64,000 nt of DNA from positions 25,413,001-25,477,000 of the forward strand of contig CM062217.1 of the NCBI GenBank assembly GCA_031216445.1, given 5' to 3'. Below are positions 13,457 to 24,702 of this stretch, piece by piece (within the stretch, counting starts at the first letter, position 1; every line of letters begins with the position of its first letter). Source of the DNA: Lateolabrax maculatus (lineage: Eukaryota; Chordata; Actinopteri; Acropomatiformes; Lateolabracidae). The notes under the pieces are model-generated. The model had not been told where the DNA came from, did not search any database, and worked only from the letters and a program-made list of their open reading frames with translations. Position numbers and translations under genes: made by a program.

Positions 13457-13489
13457 GTTCAGAATATGAAATTGACTTCCTCTTTCGCC

Positions 13490-13590
13490 CGCACCCCCCA
13501 CCTCCCTTCATTCTTTCTTCCTCTCCCCCTCTTGCATTTTCTTTCTTTTTCCCTCTCTTTTCATCTCCTCCTCCCTTTTTTGTTTATGTG
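13490..13590 (+). repeat. Pyrimidine-rich tract downstream of the exon
   Basis: C/T-rich tract about 35 bp after the exon's donor site. A pyrimidine-rich downstream region can help definition of exons with weak donors, but that role is inference. Confidence 0.5.
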
Positions 13591-13599
13591 TGTCTTTTA

Positions 13600-13965
13600 A
13601 AGCCTAAATGGTTGTCTTTTCAGCGGTTGAGGGCGAGCGGCGCAGGATGCTGCCTAGGCATTAGCATTGCTGATATATCTGACGTTGCGGGATGGGGTGC
13701 GGTGGGCGGGTGCTGGCGGGGCTTGCTGCGCTCTGCTTGGGCTTTGTGTCTGACTCTCACTCATACAGTGCAGTCAGGGAATACTGTTATTAGTTTTCAT
13801 CACTGATGCGCAACAACATGACATATGTTTCAAATCCCCGCGCCTAGTGATTCGGATTGTTAGCTCCAATCACTTCCATTGTTATTCCAGTAGACGCCGA
13901 ATCTGCTTTTGCCACACACTTTCCCTTTCTGAGGCGGCCTTGCAAGTGTGAGCTTGGTTAACTAA
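13600..13965. promoter_or_regulatory. Candidate regulatory block just downstream of the exon
   Basis: Non-repetitive sequence of balanced composition about 150 bp after the exon, beyond a pyrimidine-rich stretch. It includes a SOX-type CCATTGTT near 13875. Only the composition and motif are seen; the regulatory role is inferred. Confidence 0.25.
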
Positions 13966-13972
13966 TACACAA

Positions 13973-13998
13973 ACACACACACACACACACACACACAC
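13973..13998 (+). repeat. (CA)13 microsatellite
   Basis: Pure alternating CA run. Confidence 0.9.
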
Positions 13999-14039
13999 TC
14001 CAGTAATCAGTCATCACTGTTTATCACTGTCTGTTTTTG

Positions 14040-14880
14040 TCCTTTACTTTCTTTCTCATTCATTTGATGGCTGAGAGAAACGGGGGCTCCGTGGTAATGT
14101 TTTTCACCCTCAGTAGTCTTTATTCCACACAGTAAAGAGCCTGCTATAGCCTCTGCCTCTTGTAGCTTATGTCGCTGTCTGTGCAGGGGGGCAGTGGGCG
14201 GGGGTCGGGGAGGCCTGCTGGTGGTGGTGATGGTGGTGGTGTTAGGGCGGGTGGAGGAGAGGCTGGCATCTGAGAGGGAATAATGATGGCCGGTCGTTTG
14301 GATCCCTTGAGCCACAAAGCTAGCTCTTCTCCCTCTACAGAAGGGGAGAAGAAAGGCCGCAGAAGAAAGGCCCGGATGAAAGAAGGGGGGAGTCGTCTCT
14401 GACGGTGTATTTGTGCTGCAACTAAACTCCTACCACCTCCCATAATGCACTTTGACCTGCTAGGACCTCTAATTGGTGGCCCAGCGAGGAGTCGCAAAAT
14501 GTTGAGGTTTCGGTCCACTCCTCTGTCTTCCAATTTTCCAAAATTGTCCGACCCGCGATGCGACGTGTGCTTGGTGTCAGTTGGCTCACTTGTGCGGTAC
14601 ATGTTGCACTAACTAGCTCTTCTGCTCCCGAGTTCTGCCTTCATCAGGCCTTTGTGAGCTGCTCTTTCTAATAAGTATAGATGAGTTGTTTTGCCAGTGT
14701 TATTCCCCCCGCCAAATGTGAGCGGGAAGATGGCTTCCTCTCGTTAGCTGTGCCTTCACAGCTCAGATCTCACCGTTTGTGGGAGCGGTTTAATCTGATA
14801 TGTAAATATAGCGTTTGATCCAAAGCGTAGTCTAACGAGCAAAAATCTCTGCTTTTCTCCGCCTTTTCCTGCACCAGTAA
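14040..14880. promoter_or_regulatory. Candidate conserved non-coding block
   Basis: About 800 bp of mostly unique sequence with moderate GC. It has a TAATTGG homeodomain/CCAAT-type site at 14470-14476 and a TTTGACCTGC nuclear-receptor-like half site near 14451. A 152-codon minus-strand ORF here is proline-rich and has no recognised domain. It is called regulatory because it stands out from the AT-rich flanks and lies near the exon of a gene known to host enhancers. Confidence 0.3.
14218..14242 (+). repeat. (GGT)n microsatellite
   Basis: About eight GGT units with one GAT interruption. Confidence 0.8.
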
Positions 14881-15079
14881 TTAAAACAAAGTCTGTTTGG
14901 GCTTTTCTCTCCCATCTCCTGTCTTTTCTGCCTGTCTCTTCCCTCGTCTTCCTGCCTTCCTTTCCTCCTCTCTCACTCTCTTGTTCTCTGCCTCTCTGTG
15001 TCTCCTCTTTGACACGAGCGCAGCGCAGTCTTGATTTTTACACGTTTCATCCTTTACGTTAGGCAGCTGCTGCATATTT

Positions 15080-15600
15080 TGTCAGAGCTGTTGCTGTGAA
15101 GTACGTTTGTCATATTGGAAACGCGATGTTTGAAGCTGGGCTCTTTTGAAGTGGCTGATGTGGGGCTGTTTTAACTGGAAGGCAAAGGGACGGCGGCAGC
15201 CCGTAATGGGGGAGTATTCAAATGACTGACCTCTAGATGACAAACCCAACCAACTGCGCTATGAATAAACAGCAGCTTGATGTGGTGCTTTACGCTGCGC
15301 TTTGTTCAGGTGTTGATATCATGTTCCTATCATACTGCCTGCTAAATGACTGAAGGTCACTGGTGTCTGTGGGATGGCGCTGAGATCCATTTAGCTAAGA
15401 GCTGAGTGGTGAAAAGACTACGAGTGAGTGCACAGAGCCAGTGCTCCTGGTGAGGCGTGTGTGTGTGTGTGTGTGCAAATGGTGATGAGCAGATGAGTCA
15501 ATGAGTCCTCAAATCTATATGAAGATTTGCCTTGCGAATAATAAAGAGAATGATTTGCTTATTTCATTCCTAGCTGACAAATGCCACATTTAACTAAGAG
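15080..15600. promoter_or_regulatory. Candidate conserved non-coding block
   Basis: Mostly unique sequence with features typical of vertebrate CNEs: TCAAATGACTGACC and ATGAATAAACAG motifs, and a TTGATATCAT partial palindrome near 15314. A (GT)9 tract at 15457-15474 interrupts it. No coding signal was recognised. Function is inference. Confidence 0.3.
15457..15474 (+). repeat. (GT)9 microsatellite
   Basis: Pure GT run. Confidence 0.85.
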
Positions 15601-15628
15601 CGTGTGTGTTTGTGTGTGTGTGTGTGTT
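15601..15628 (+). repeat. (GT)n microsatellite, interrupted
   Basis: GT run with a TTT interruption. Confidence 0.85.
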
Positions 15629-17723
15629 CGGGAGGGGGGCTTATTATCAATAGAAAAGGCACTTATCATAAAATACTCATAAAATACATCTTATCTACTA
15701 TAGCACTTTTGTTTCATATGATATGGCCAGATAATATGTTTCACCTCTTTACTGGACACTTGATGGTATAGATACATATAGAAAACAATGAGGGGGGGCA
15801 TGGCATGCAACAAAGGCTCCTGGCTGGAACTGAAGCAGGGACATTGCAGTTAGATGGTATGTGTCTTATCCACTTGGTGACCTGGATGCAACCTGGTCTT
15901 CTTGTCAGCTGAGGGTTGACTGGAGTTTGCCATTGCCTATTACTACTATTTGGCTGATCTTACAACACTTGACATTGAAACTACATTGACTGGAATACAC
16001 TTAACATAAGACATATTTTTGGCAAATTCCACGTACATAAGTGGAAGTTTAACAGTACGAAGCCTTTGCTCCCATGTTGATTTAGATCCTCAAACAATAA
16101 ATGCTATTGTTTTTCTGCTTCTTGCTATGTATTTTCTGAATAAAACAAGCGCACATATGAATATGTTTTGATATTTCTAGCGTTTTCTTTTAGGAGCAGG
16201 CATTTCACCAAAGATTTGTTGTGTAGCCTCAGCTATAACCCATCTGTGACCACTAGCGTTGGGTTGATCAAAAAACACATTCAAAGCTTTAACCATCGGG
16301 GACAAAATCACGAGCACATAATATGGAGACATACAGTATGTAATAGGTCCCATATGGTCTTGAGAACCAGAGGGTGGCAAGTCTAGCTGTGTGGATGGTC
16401 CTGAACGTCTCGCGCCTGGCTTTGTGGCAGCCCCATTATCCTAACATCTCTCGCCAGAAAATTCAATAAAGTAGTTTCTTTCTTAACAACTACCAGGTCA
16501 TTAAAAACAACATTAAACATTAAAACTGCTAAAATCAACATTTTTATATTAACAGCTGTTCAGATGACTAGGTGTGATGTGAAAGGGGTCACTTGCAGTA
16601 ACCCACAGAGCATTAGAACCAACTCTCCAGTTCCCCTCAGACTGTCCACAACTGTTTTTGCTGTTTTTGTTCACTCTCAGAGCTTTCATCGACCTTGTTT
16701 TCAGCTGCAGCAGACAGCTGCCTATAGTGGGTTTTCGTGACTTTGGCGTAAGACCTTATTCAGACATGGGACTGCCATGTTCAAGTGCCATCAATTTTAT
16801 GTAATGAGGGGCATATCACGTATACACGATCAATAATTTAATTGTTGGTTAATGGTTTAGTCAACATTTCTGCCTTGACCTGATTCATTCAGCATGGTTG
16901 TATTTCAACAAATAGTTACTCATTCTAAAGTCATTGCTCCCTGAAACAAGAATCCATTTTCTTATCACTCAAAATTGTCTTTTCAGTCAGCTTATATAGC
17001 TTGGGGGACTTTTGGAGCCCAAAACTGCATTTTTTACTATGTTCGTTCTCCTGTTCAAACTTACAAATACTCTGACATTGAGAAAATTGATAGGTTTCCA
17101 ATGCAATCAACATTTCAGGATCTGAAAATAAGCTGCCCAGAGCTATGGAAGAGGGAGGGGAAGAAGAGATCTCATAGGGGGACAAGTAAAGAAAGGGACA
17201 GAGGCCAAGAAATCTGGCTTTTTGCTTTGATACGCCACCTTCATCTTCTGGGCCTGGCTCTGTTGACATGATATTCTCCTAATTAATTTGTCTGCCGTTG
17301 GGTTACCTTGATGAAGGATTGCGTTTGGAGGGAGAGAACACCTGGTAGCATATGCTGCGGGGACTGATAGCAAGGCAACAGAGTGCCAGCTGCAAATAAC
17401 AGACAGGACGATTCAGCAGATTGTGTATATGTTTGGGAGCAAGAGGACACATGCGCGCGTGCACACACACACACATATCTGAAATACTCATCCATGTCAA
17501 CCCTGTGTTCTAAAAAATGCAGGAAACATAATGCAAATGTTGATTAGGTTCAATGTAATTAAGTAACATTTATATGGTACATGTCTGCACCTCCCTCATG
17601 AACCTCCAATAAGCTTGTTGTGGATTGGGTTGAACATTGCATGTGCCAGCTCTTTGCCATTACCCAACCAATCCTATCAGCAGACAAGTAGGTATTGGAC
17701 AATTCAGCACCTCATAATTTAGG

Positions 17724-18038
17724 TCCAGTGCCAACATTCAGTGCCATTGCAGGAAGTAATGTGCCCATTATGTAACAAGGCAAGAAAAATATATGCATTG
17801 TGGATGAGCATGTCGTGTGTTGGACTTTAATGCAGAAGTTCACGTCCCATCACCGACCTGCCATTAACACTGTAAACACGATCTTCCCCTAACCTTCGCA
17901 AAGTGTTTTAGCTGCGGAGCCTTAACCATACTTGAATCATATTTTATTTGCCATATCCACAATGTATCCCGGAACTTAACTTTGCTGCCATATGCAGATA
18001 ATATAGGAAGCAAGAATTTGTAAAATGTTGGCATTGGA
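17724..18038. mobile_element. MITE-like element with 15-bp terminal inverted repeats
   Basis: The left end TCCAGTGCCAACATT (17724-17738) is matched by the reverse complement of the right end (18024-18038) with one mismatch. The 315-bp body has no ORF. Left-end sequence recurs near 35427 and right-half sequence near 53890, so this belongs to a dispersed family. No clear target-site duplication is visible. Superfamily is not assigned. Confidence 0.45.
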
Positions 18039-19130
18039 TGTAAAATGAAAAAGGTTGACATTTAATGTTATCTGGAATGTATTGACGATCTTCATGGCGA
18101 TATGGTTGCCTAAAACTAACAACCTACAATCCTAACAACACAGTCTCCAGTGTGATTTTTTTCAAACATAAGACCAAAACTTTGATGTTCCCTGAACTCT
18201 AACTACGTGTTTTGGTAGCCTAAACATAAGAACATGTGAGACACAGAATTTATACATAACTCTCTGATGTCAAAGTTATGTGGATATATCCCCAACCCCA
18301 GCCTGGAATGTCAAACTTCCTGGATTGTGAAAATGTATTGTAATCCAGCAGCAGATAGCATTTCTTCCTAAATGTATTTGGTAAAACAAATTACAGTACA
18401 TGCATGTAGACAGGGTTGGCATTTATGCAAACTCAGGACAGATACTGAGGTAAACCGGACTGCCAAAATGAATTTGAATGGCTTCTGTCAAAGATCCTTT
18501 ATACACCACTGAGCTTGTTTTAATGTTATTTTACATGTTGTGGCTAAAACCATAGTCTTGAGGCTGCTGCGATATAAAACTAAACTTTCTTGCAGAGCAG
18601 ACAAGCCATATCGTCTGCGTACAAGATTATTAAAATATCTGACCAGTTTTAGACTTTTGCACCCACGATTTAATAGTTTACTTGTTTGGGTCTTGAAAGG
18701 AGTGAAAAGTGCAAACTCTCCTTCGCTGGCAGCTTCCTTCCAAAAATATCAACAGCGGTATCGGCCTGGAATAACCCTCCATCAGTCTAACCCTGCTGCT
18801 CAACAGTTGGGATCAGGTTTCCGTCAGGGCAGCGCAGAGCGAGGAGATGGAGCTGGGCTGGGGTTTGAAGATCGGCGGGTCTGCCGCTGAATACCACCTT
18901 GTGTTTTGGGTCCTGAGAGGAGTGCCCCGGCAGCTGCCCTCCTTCACGCCTGTTTGTCAGGAGCTGTCGATAAGTCCCGCACTCACTCCGCTTTAAAGGG
19001 GAGGGGAAGAAAAGGCTGAAATAGGATGCTTCCTGCCCTTTAACATGCCAGAGGCTTCGTTAAGGGAACCTGTGAAATCAGTTTAATAGGCTGACATCAC
19101 CCCTGGGCCTCCGTGACCCGGCCCTCCTGA

Positions 19131-19545
19131 GACACTCCTCTCCTCTTTTTTTCTCTCACTTTCTTCTTCCTCTTCCCTCTCCTCCATCACCTCATCCTTT
19201 CTCTGCTCTTGTCCTTTTTCTTGTTATCGATTGTCTCGTCTCCCATAAAATCTCTTGTGTTCTCCTTTTTCCTTTTTGTCTCCTCCTTTTTCTTCCATTT
19301 CTGCTCTCCTAGTTTTCCTTCACATCTTTTTTTCCACTTCCACTTCCAATTTCCTCTCATCTTTCTTTTCCTCTCTTGCCATTTATGATGTTCTTCTCAA
19401 ATCGTCTTTGCTCTCAGCACCTTCTCTCCTTTCCTTTCCTTTCCTTCTCTGCCATCTCCTCTTCTTCCCTGTCCTTCACTGTCCTCTCCTATTCTTTTCT
19501 TTCTTTTCCTTCCTTCTCCCCTCCTCCTCTTAAATCTTCCTCTCC
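19131..19545 (+). repeat. Long polypyrimidine tract, about 400 bp
   Basis: Almost all C and T on the + strand, with TTCC, TTTC and CTCC mixtures and few purines. Open frames here (92 and 98 codons, F/S/L-rich) are artefacts of this composition. It could adopt triplex (H-DNA) structure. Confidence 0.7.
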
Positions 19546-19559
19546 ATGCATTTTGCTTC

Positions 19560-20060
19560 AGCAGCAGTGTTTTGTAGTCGATCTAACAGGGGATAGCGCT
19601 ATTTTTCATCCAGCTGACCTTGATGAAAACAGCGGAGCAGGCCGGTCTGAGGACGACCCTGAGTGTGCCTGAACCCACCTGACATTAGTGAATAAAATAT
19701 AGCGTGGGCCTCCTGTTGGGGACGGCTGCTGAAAGGGAGATCACTCCACCTCCTCTTATTTATTCTCTTTTCCTCCTTCTTCAGACGCTAACGGCGGGAA
19801 TGTGACGTTAATGTGCATACCGGCTGTTTGAACCACCGACCACAGGTCAGCCACTTTAATAGAGAGGTTCAAGCCTCTCTCAAAGGGATAGCAGCCCGAC
19901 GCCTCCATTAATGTAGAGCAGGAATGTAGCCGTAAAACAGCACTTCCTCATGTAAGGTTTCCCTGGGAAGCACCGGGACCCTGGTGTTTTATCCCCTATC
20001 CTGTCGGGAATACTGCACCCAGAATGAAAGAATCAAACAATCACTCTAATTCTTTAGCTC
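19560..20060. promoter_or_regulatory. Candidate conserved non-coding block
   Basis: Unique, balanced-composition DNA directly after the long polypyrimidine tract, with TGACCTTGATGAAAAC and ATTAGTGAATAAAATA segments. Nothing coding is recognised. Regulatory status rests on context only. Confidence 0.25.
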
Positions 20061-20281
20061 TTTTTATTGTGTGTCAAACGGCTTCATGTTTGTTTGGTTG
20101 CTGACTTGGAACATGGAGCAACTCTTGTTGTATCTCCAGGTTGCATCATAGGAGGCTTGTGATTGTTGCGGGTTGAGGGTTTTGCATGACTATTTATGTG
20201 CTGTGAATATTTTGTCTTCTGGATATGGTGTGAGGAGTGTGTATGCGTGTGTACAAGTGTTATTCCGTTTCCCTGTGCTGC

Positions 20282-20302
20282 CTGTGTGTGTGTGTGTGTG
20301 TG
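20282..20302 (+). repeat. (TG)10 microsatellite
   Basis: Pure TG run. Confidence 0.85.
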
Positions 20303-20567
20303 CAGTATGGGTCCTGACACTGCCTGGATGGTTGTGGCTGCCCATGGCTGTAGGCAGGCCTTGGGGGGTGCAGGCCCTCTCCTGGTGGGGATAAAAGCAG
20401 GAGGCATCTGGCTTCAGCGGAGCTCCAAAAACTCAAAGTAGCCTAAGATCCCCCTCTCCTAGTTTAGCCAAACAAGCTGGACTAATCCCAACTATCAGGG
20501 GATGCTCTGTCAAAACAAGCAGCAGGGCCCTAAGGCAAGCCGATCCACTGAGCAGTGAAGGGCCGCG

Positions 20568-20593
20568 GAGAGAGGGAGAGAGGGAGAGAGGGA
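20568..20593 (+). repeat. (GAGAGAGG)n purine repeat
   Basis: Three units of an 8-bp GAGAGAGG motif. Confidence 0.75.
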
Positions 20594-21059
20594 AGGAGGC
20601 CCTCCCATTAGCATAATGCCTCTCGGTAGCGAGCTGGTGTGCTGGCCTGACAGCCTGAGCACAGGGGCACAGCGTCTCACAGGGGGTTTGGGCTCAGAGA
20701 CGGGGCAGCAGGGGCAGAGGGGGCCGCAGTGGAGATGCAGGGGCTTTCTGGCTTAAATCAGCGAGGGGCAAAACCCAGCCCAGCCTCCTGATGGCAGCTC
20801 CTCCTCTTTCTCTTTCCCCTCTGTCTCTGTGATTTTCGGCTCTTCTGGCTTATTTTTAGCAGCCTTCATCCTCCAAAAGCAGGTTGAGTCCTCTCCTCTC
20901 TGAATATGTAGGCCTATGCCCTGGGCTCGCCGTCGTGCACCCAATTCACCAGCTACATCACTACCTCGCAAAGCTATTCTGGTGCTGCTGATCTTGTGTT
21001 GTGGCTACCTGCTGGAAAGCAGCTAAGAATTCGTGTCAGAAAGAAAAAAAAAACAGCTT

Positions 21060-21850
21060 GACACACAATACACTATAAATCTCCCTCTTCACATATGAAA
21101 TATTGATTTAGCATGCTCATTATCCTCCATAGATCTTGTCTGTTATTCAGATGACTCCCTTTTCTTTTAAAACCTTTCGAAATGGCGTCACAAGTTGAAA
21201 ATGTGCACGAGTCAAGTGAAACCACTCTGTCTCCTTTTGTCACCATCCAGTGTCATTTAATTTTGTATATGCTGAATGGCTAAATGAAACAAATGAGCTA
21301 GATGTATATGTTATTAGCCGTAATGGGAACATAATGGGGTTAGATCAGGCCACGTAATAATGAATATCAATATCAGCAGCCTGGCCTTTTATTAAAGCCT
21401 TACATCATCTCTCAGACATCCAATTTGAGAGGGGACTGTGTGTCCAGGGGGGAGGATATTTTTAGTGTGTGGTTGCTGTAGCACTTCTGCCATAAGTATT
21501 AAATCAATGCCTTGGTTCTTAGAGATATTATGATTTTGTTATTTATAATCATAGATTGATTGGAATTTATCATAAAAGTGCCACTTTTGTTTGTGATTCT
21601 TGCACATATTTCCTTATGATATGATATTAGCAGCTTTCCAACAGCCATAGATACAGTATTTATGATTCCTGAATGGCTGTTGGAGGCTACAGCTTAACTA
21701 AAAGAGCCTTTTAAAAATAGGAAACCCTGGCGTCTGCCTCGAGTCCAGCCAGTCCTGCTGGGATTGTACTTGGACTGAATCCAGTTGATTATCATTTCAG
21801 CCCCACTGTCACTCATAAGGAGGCAGGTTCCTGGGCCCAATTATCTTTGA
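21060..21850. promoter_or_regulatory. Strong candidate conserved non-coding element
   Basis: About 800 bp free of simple repeats and rich in homeodomain, POU or HNF-like AT motifs: TATTGATTTAGCATG near 21101, TTTAATTTTG near 21256, and GTAATAATGAATATCAATATC near 21353. It contains a perfect 12-bp inverted repeat at 21637-21648 / 21673-21684. This texture matches deeply conserved vertebrate enhancers. An LHX2-directed enhancer is a reasonable guess from DENND1A/LHX2 synteny, but conservation was not tested. Confidence 0.4.
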
Positions 21851-21859
21851 AAACCCAAC

Positions 21860-22260
21860 CATGGAGGCTGGATGTGATCAATGAGGCCGATGCCAGCGTC
21901 GATGTGCTCCGAGTCAAGCCTATTGATCAGCGGACGCGTATAGACAGACGTTGTGAGCTGTATAATGTCAGCAGGGCCAGCGGGTGCGAGGCTGGATGGG
22001 GGGGGGGGGTGGCGGAGGGGAGGAGAGTGGAAAGGGTGGGGGTGGTATGGCGGTAGCGCCGGGAGCCTCAGGTGTGCAGCGTCAGGAGGAAGAGGTGACA
22101 GTTTGCCGGGCCCCAGGGCCCCCGGGGAGGGGATCAGGACCTGCCCTGACTCCCAGCCTCCCAGCTCACAGCAGCAGGGTGACGAGCCGCCCCGGCAGCC
22201 CCTCCCACCACCGCCACCGCAATTAAAAGTCTGGCTCAGTTGCAGGCTGGAGCGCAATAA
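21860..22260. promoter_or_regulatory. GC-rich block, possible regulatory or CpG-like region
   Basis: GC-rich DNA with a poly-G run near 22000 and several overlapping open frames on both strands (up to 150 codons), made of G/P/R/S-rich low-complexity translation. Frames open on both strands at once indicate base composition rather than a gene. No splice-bounded exon was recognised. Confidence 0.25.
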
Positions 22261-22304
22261 AACACAGAGCACAACAACCCTCTCACCTTACGCTCAGGGA
22301 CTGG

Positions 22305-22341
22305 GACACACACACACACACACACACACCCACACACACAA
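22305..22341 (+). repeat. (CA)n microsatellite
   Basis: CA run with one CCC interruption. Confidence 0.9.
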
Positions 22342-22585
22342 ACAAGCTGGGACACTTCTGCCTCTATCTTTGCTCCGTTCTCACAAAACCAGAACAAAAC
22401 CTTAAGGTTAGGGGACAATCGTGGTTATGACAAATAAATGTAGTTAAGGAAAGGGAGATGTAGTGCACATGTGCGGGGTATGTGTAACCAGGAGGGATAA
22501 GCGAAAAAAAGATGAATTTCAAATGCCTTGTATTTACTGACAATGAAGTCATCATCTTCTTCTAAAACACTTCACTGACAAACTG

Positions 22586-22770
22586 GCAAGAGTTAGATGA
22601 GGAGATCAATAACCCCTTCATATCTGGTAAATATAGAGACCAGTAGCTTAGCTTAGCATAAAGACTGGAAACAAGGGGAAACAGCTAGCCTTTCTCTGCT
22701 CAGCAGTAAATCTAATAAGCAAACAGACACCAAAAGTAATACTAATATTATACTATCTGTACATTTTATT
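22586..22770 (+). repeat. Common percomorph interspersed repeat (AGCTTAGCTTAGCATAAAGA family)
   Basis: The phrases GTTAGATGAGGAGATCAATA, TAGCTTAGCTTAGCATAAAG, ACTGGAAACAAGGGGAAACA and GCTAGCCT follow one another as in a short repeat I recognise from many percomorph genomes. No coding content. Boundaries are approximate. Confidence 0.6.
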
Positions 22771-24243
22771 TTATTTTTTGTTGGCGTAAAAGAAGTCAAA
22801 TTTGAATCTAAATATGTTTAGTCTAAACAATGTAACCCTGTAAAATATTCAGCAAACCTCAGTGTCCTCAGTGGTACCTATGGCCTATACCTATGGCCCC
22901 ATGCTAAAATACAGGAGAGACAGTTGTTTCGGGTGACTGACATAGAGAGTAAGAACTTAGTCACAGGTCCACGGGCAAATTCCAATTTGAGTGTTCACAT
23001 TGCCACTGGATCCAGTTTTGTACACACCCGTGTGGAATCAAAGTGCCGCCTCTGCAAAGCTTTTCGCTCCTCACACTGGTTAGAAAATATCAAATCTGTG
23101 TCGCATGCGAGTCCGAAAGCCTGATTTTATCCTCTCTCTGCCGCAGAGGGAACAGAGCCTCCACACCTCTGCCCCAGCCTGGAGGAAATCTGTTTCCCAT
23201 TCTGCCGCCAGGTCCCCAAAGCAGCGTTCGTCGTCTCAATAATGATGAACGATTATTGCCCTCAGATTTCCTTATGATATATGCACTCGTTAAAACTAAA
23301 GGGCCGATCGTTTCACTAAAGTAACCTTTCTGTACATCATTTTGAGTGTGAAACTAATAATGGCCTGTTTCATGTGACAGACTGGAAACAGAGACATCCT
23401 CTCTGTATCAGCGGCAGGGAAGAGTCAAATTCGATACATCTTAATACAGATAAAGCAGTAGAGCAAGCAGGCCTGTAATGTAATGACCATAAAAACCATA
23501 CAGCGGTGGCATAATGTGATCAATAGCCTCACTGAATCAGTCTCTTCTCTCATTTTAAGAAAAACAGCAAGGGGCTCAAGTTGTTTATCTCCATTTGATG
23601 GTAAAGACCAGATTTAAAAATGCATATGACTACGGTCTCTGTCTGCTTCTACGGGGGTACAATTGTTATATTTTTTAATCTACACAAATAGTCTGGCCTC
23701 AGCAGGTAAAGTGGAGTTCATTCTGTGGTTAATAAAGGCTAAAGCCACATTCCTGCCTTGTCCTCATATTATTTTACCTCTTAATTCTTATGAATATAGT
23801 GGATTTAACATGAATTTTAATGAGTGTAATGTATGCATTTTGGTTCATATTGATGTATGAGGTCATTGGAGAGGGAGAGCGCCAAAGGCTAAAGTTGAGG
23901 AAAATACAGACAAGGAGGAGGTGAATGCGAATTAGAGGTGTGTTTGGTGTGTGTGTGTGAGAGAGAGAGTGGAGGAGAGGACAGCACAGTCCACAGCCAG
24001 AACTCCTCATGCAAATACTACCAGGAGAGGGGAAAAAAAGAAAAAAAGAAGCTTCGTGAATTAATCTCTCCACTTCTACTTCTTTTTGCTAAAGGCGGTC
24101 TTCCTCCCCCAGCTTGAGTCTTGCTTCTCCCGGCATCAGGGAAATTAATTAGCTGTTTGTCATCCTGAGCTGAACTGGGGGAATTGAGAGAAGACTCAAG
24201 ACTCAATGGCAGAGAGGCAACACAATGACTGGGATGGATTGGA

Positions 24244-24280
24244 GGCTGGTTGGCTGGCTGGCTGGCTGGTCGGTTGGTTG
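24244..24280 (+). repeat. (GGCT/GGTT)n tetranucleotide repeat
   Basis: About nine GGCT/GGTT/GGTC units. Confidence 0.8.
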
Positions 24281-24651
24281 TTGACAGGCAGGTCCGGGCT
24301 GTGACACTGCAGGTGCTACCGCTGACTCCTACCCCCCCAACCCCCCACTTCTTCCTCCTGAGCCTGAAGGAGAGTTTGCCCGTCAGGCCGACCTCAATGC
24401 ACGCTGCAAAAGAGGCAGCGGCTCATTGTCTCTGTGAAGATGGAAGACGGAGAGGAGGGAAAAGCTACTTTTTGTGTTATTAGAGGAGGACAGGTGGTAC
24501 TCTGTTTCACTGAGCCCTAGGAAATACAGCCTAATGTTAGCCAAGGCTGCTTTCATGGCCCGGGGCTACAGGAGGGACGGAGATAGCAGGCAGCAGGTAC
24601 TCGCTGCCATGGGGTAGATTTAGCTGTGGTGTGAAGCTTCCGATTTGGTCC

Positions 24652-24702
24652 CACACACACAGACACACACACACACTTACACACACACACACACACACAC
24701 AC
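24652..24702 (+). repeat. (CA)n microsatellite, interrupted
   Basis: CA run with AGA and TTA interruptions. Confidence 0.9.

Noticed and set aside
13352..13600. 82-codon frame containing the DENND1A segment, as a stand-alone gene
   Set aside because: The upstream part is intronic (branch point and acceptor) and the downstream part is a pyrimidine tract. Only 13413-13456 matches the protein.
14144..14602. 152-codon - strand frame
   Set aside because: Proline-rich translation from a GGT repeat and GC-rich DNA. No domain and no splice context.
18540..18890. 116-codon + strand frame
   Set aside because: No domain recognised and no promoter or splice context.
21637..21684. MicroRNA precursor
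   Set aside because: The stem is only 12 bp with a 24-base loop, too short for a typical pre-miRNA. Kept only as a hairpin observation.
21953..22405. 150-codon + strand frame
   Set aside because: Runs through poly-G and a CA microsatellite (poly-HT translation). Frames are open on both strands because of GC content.
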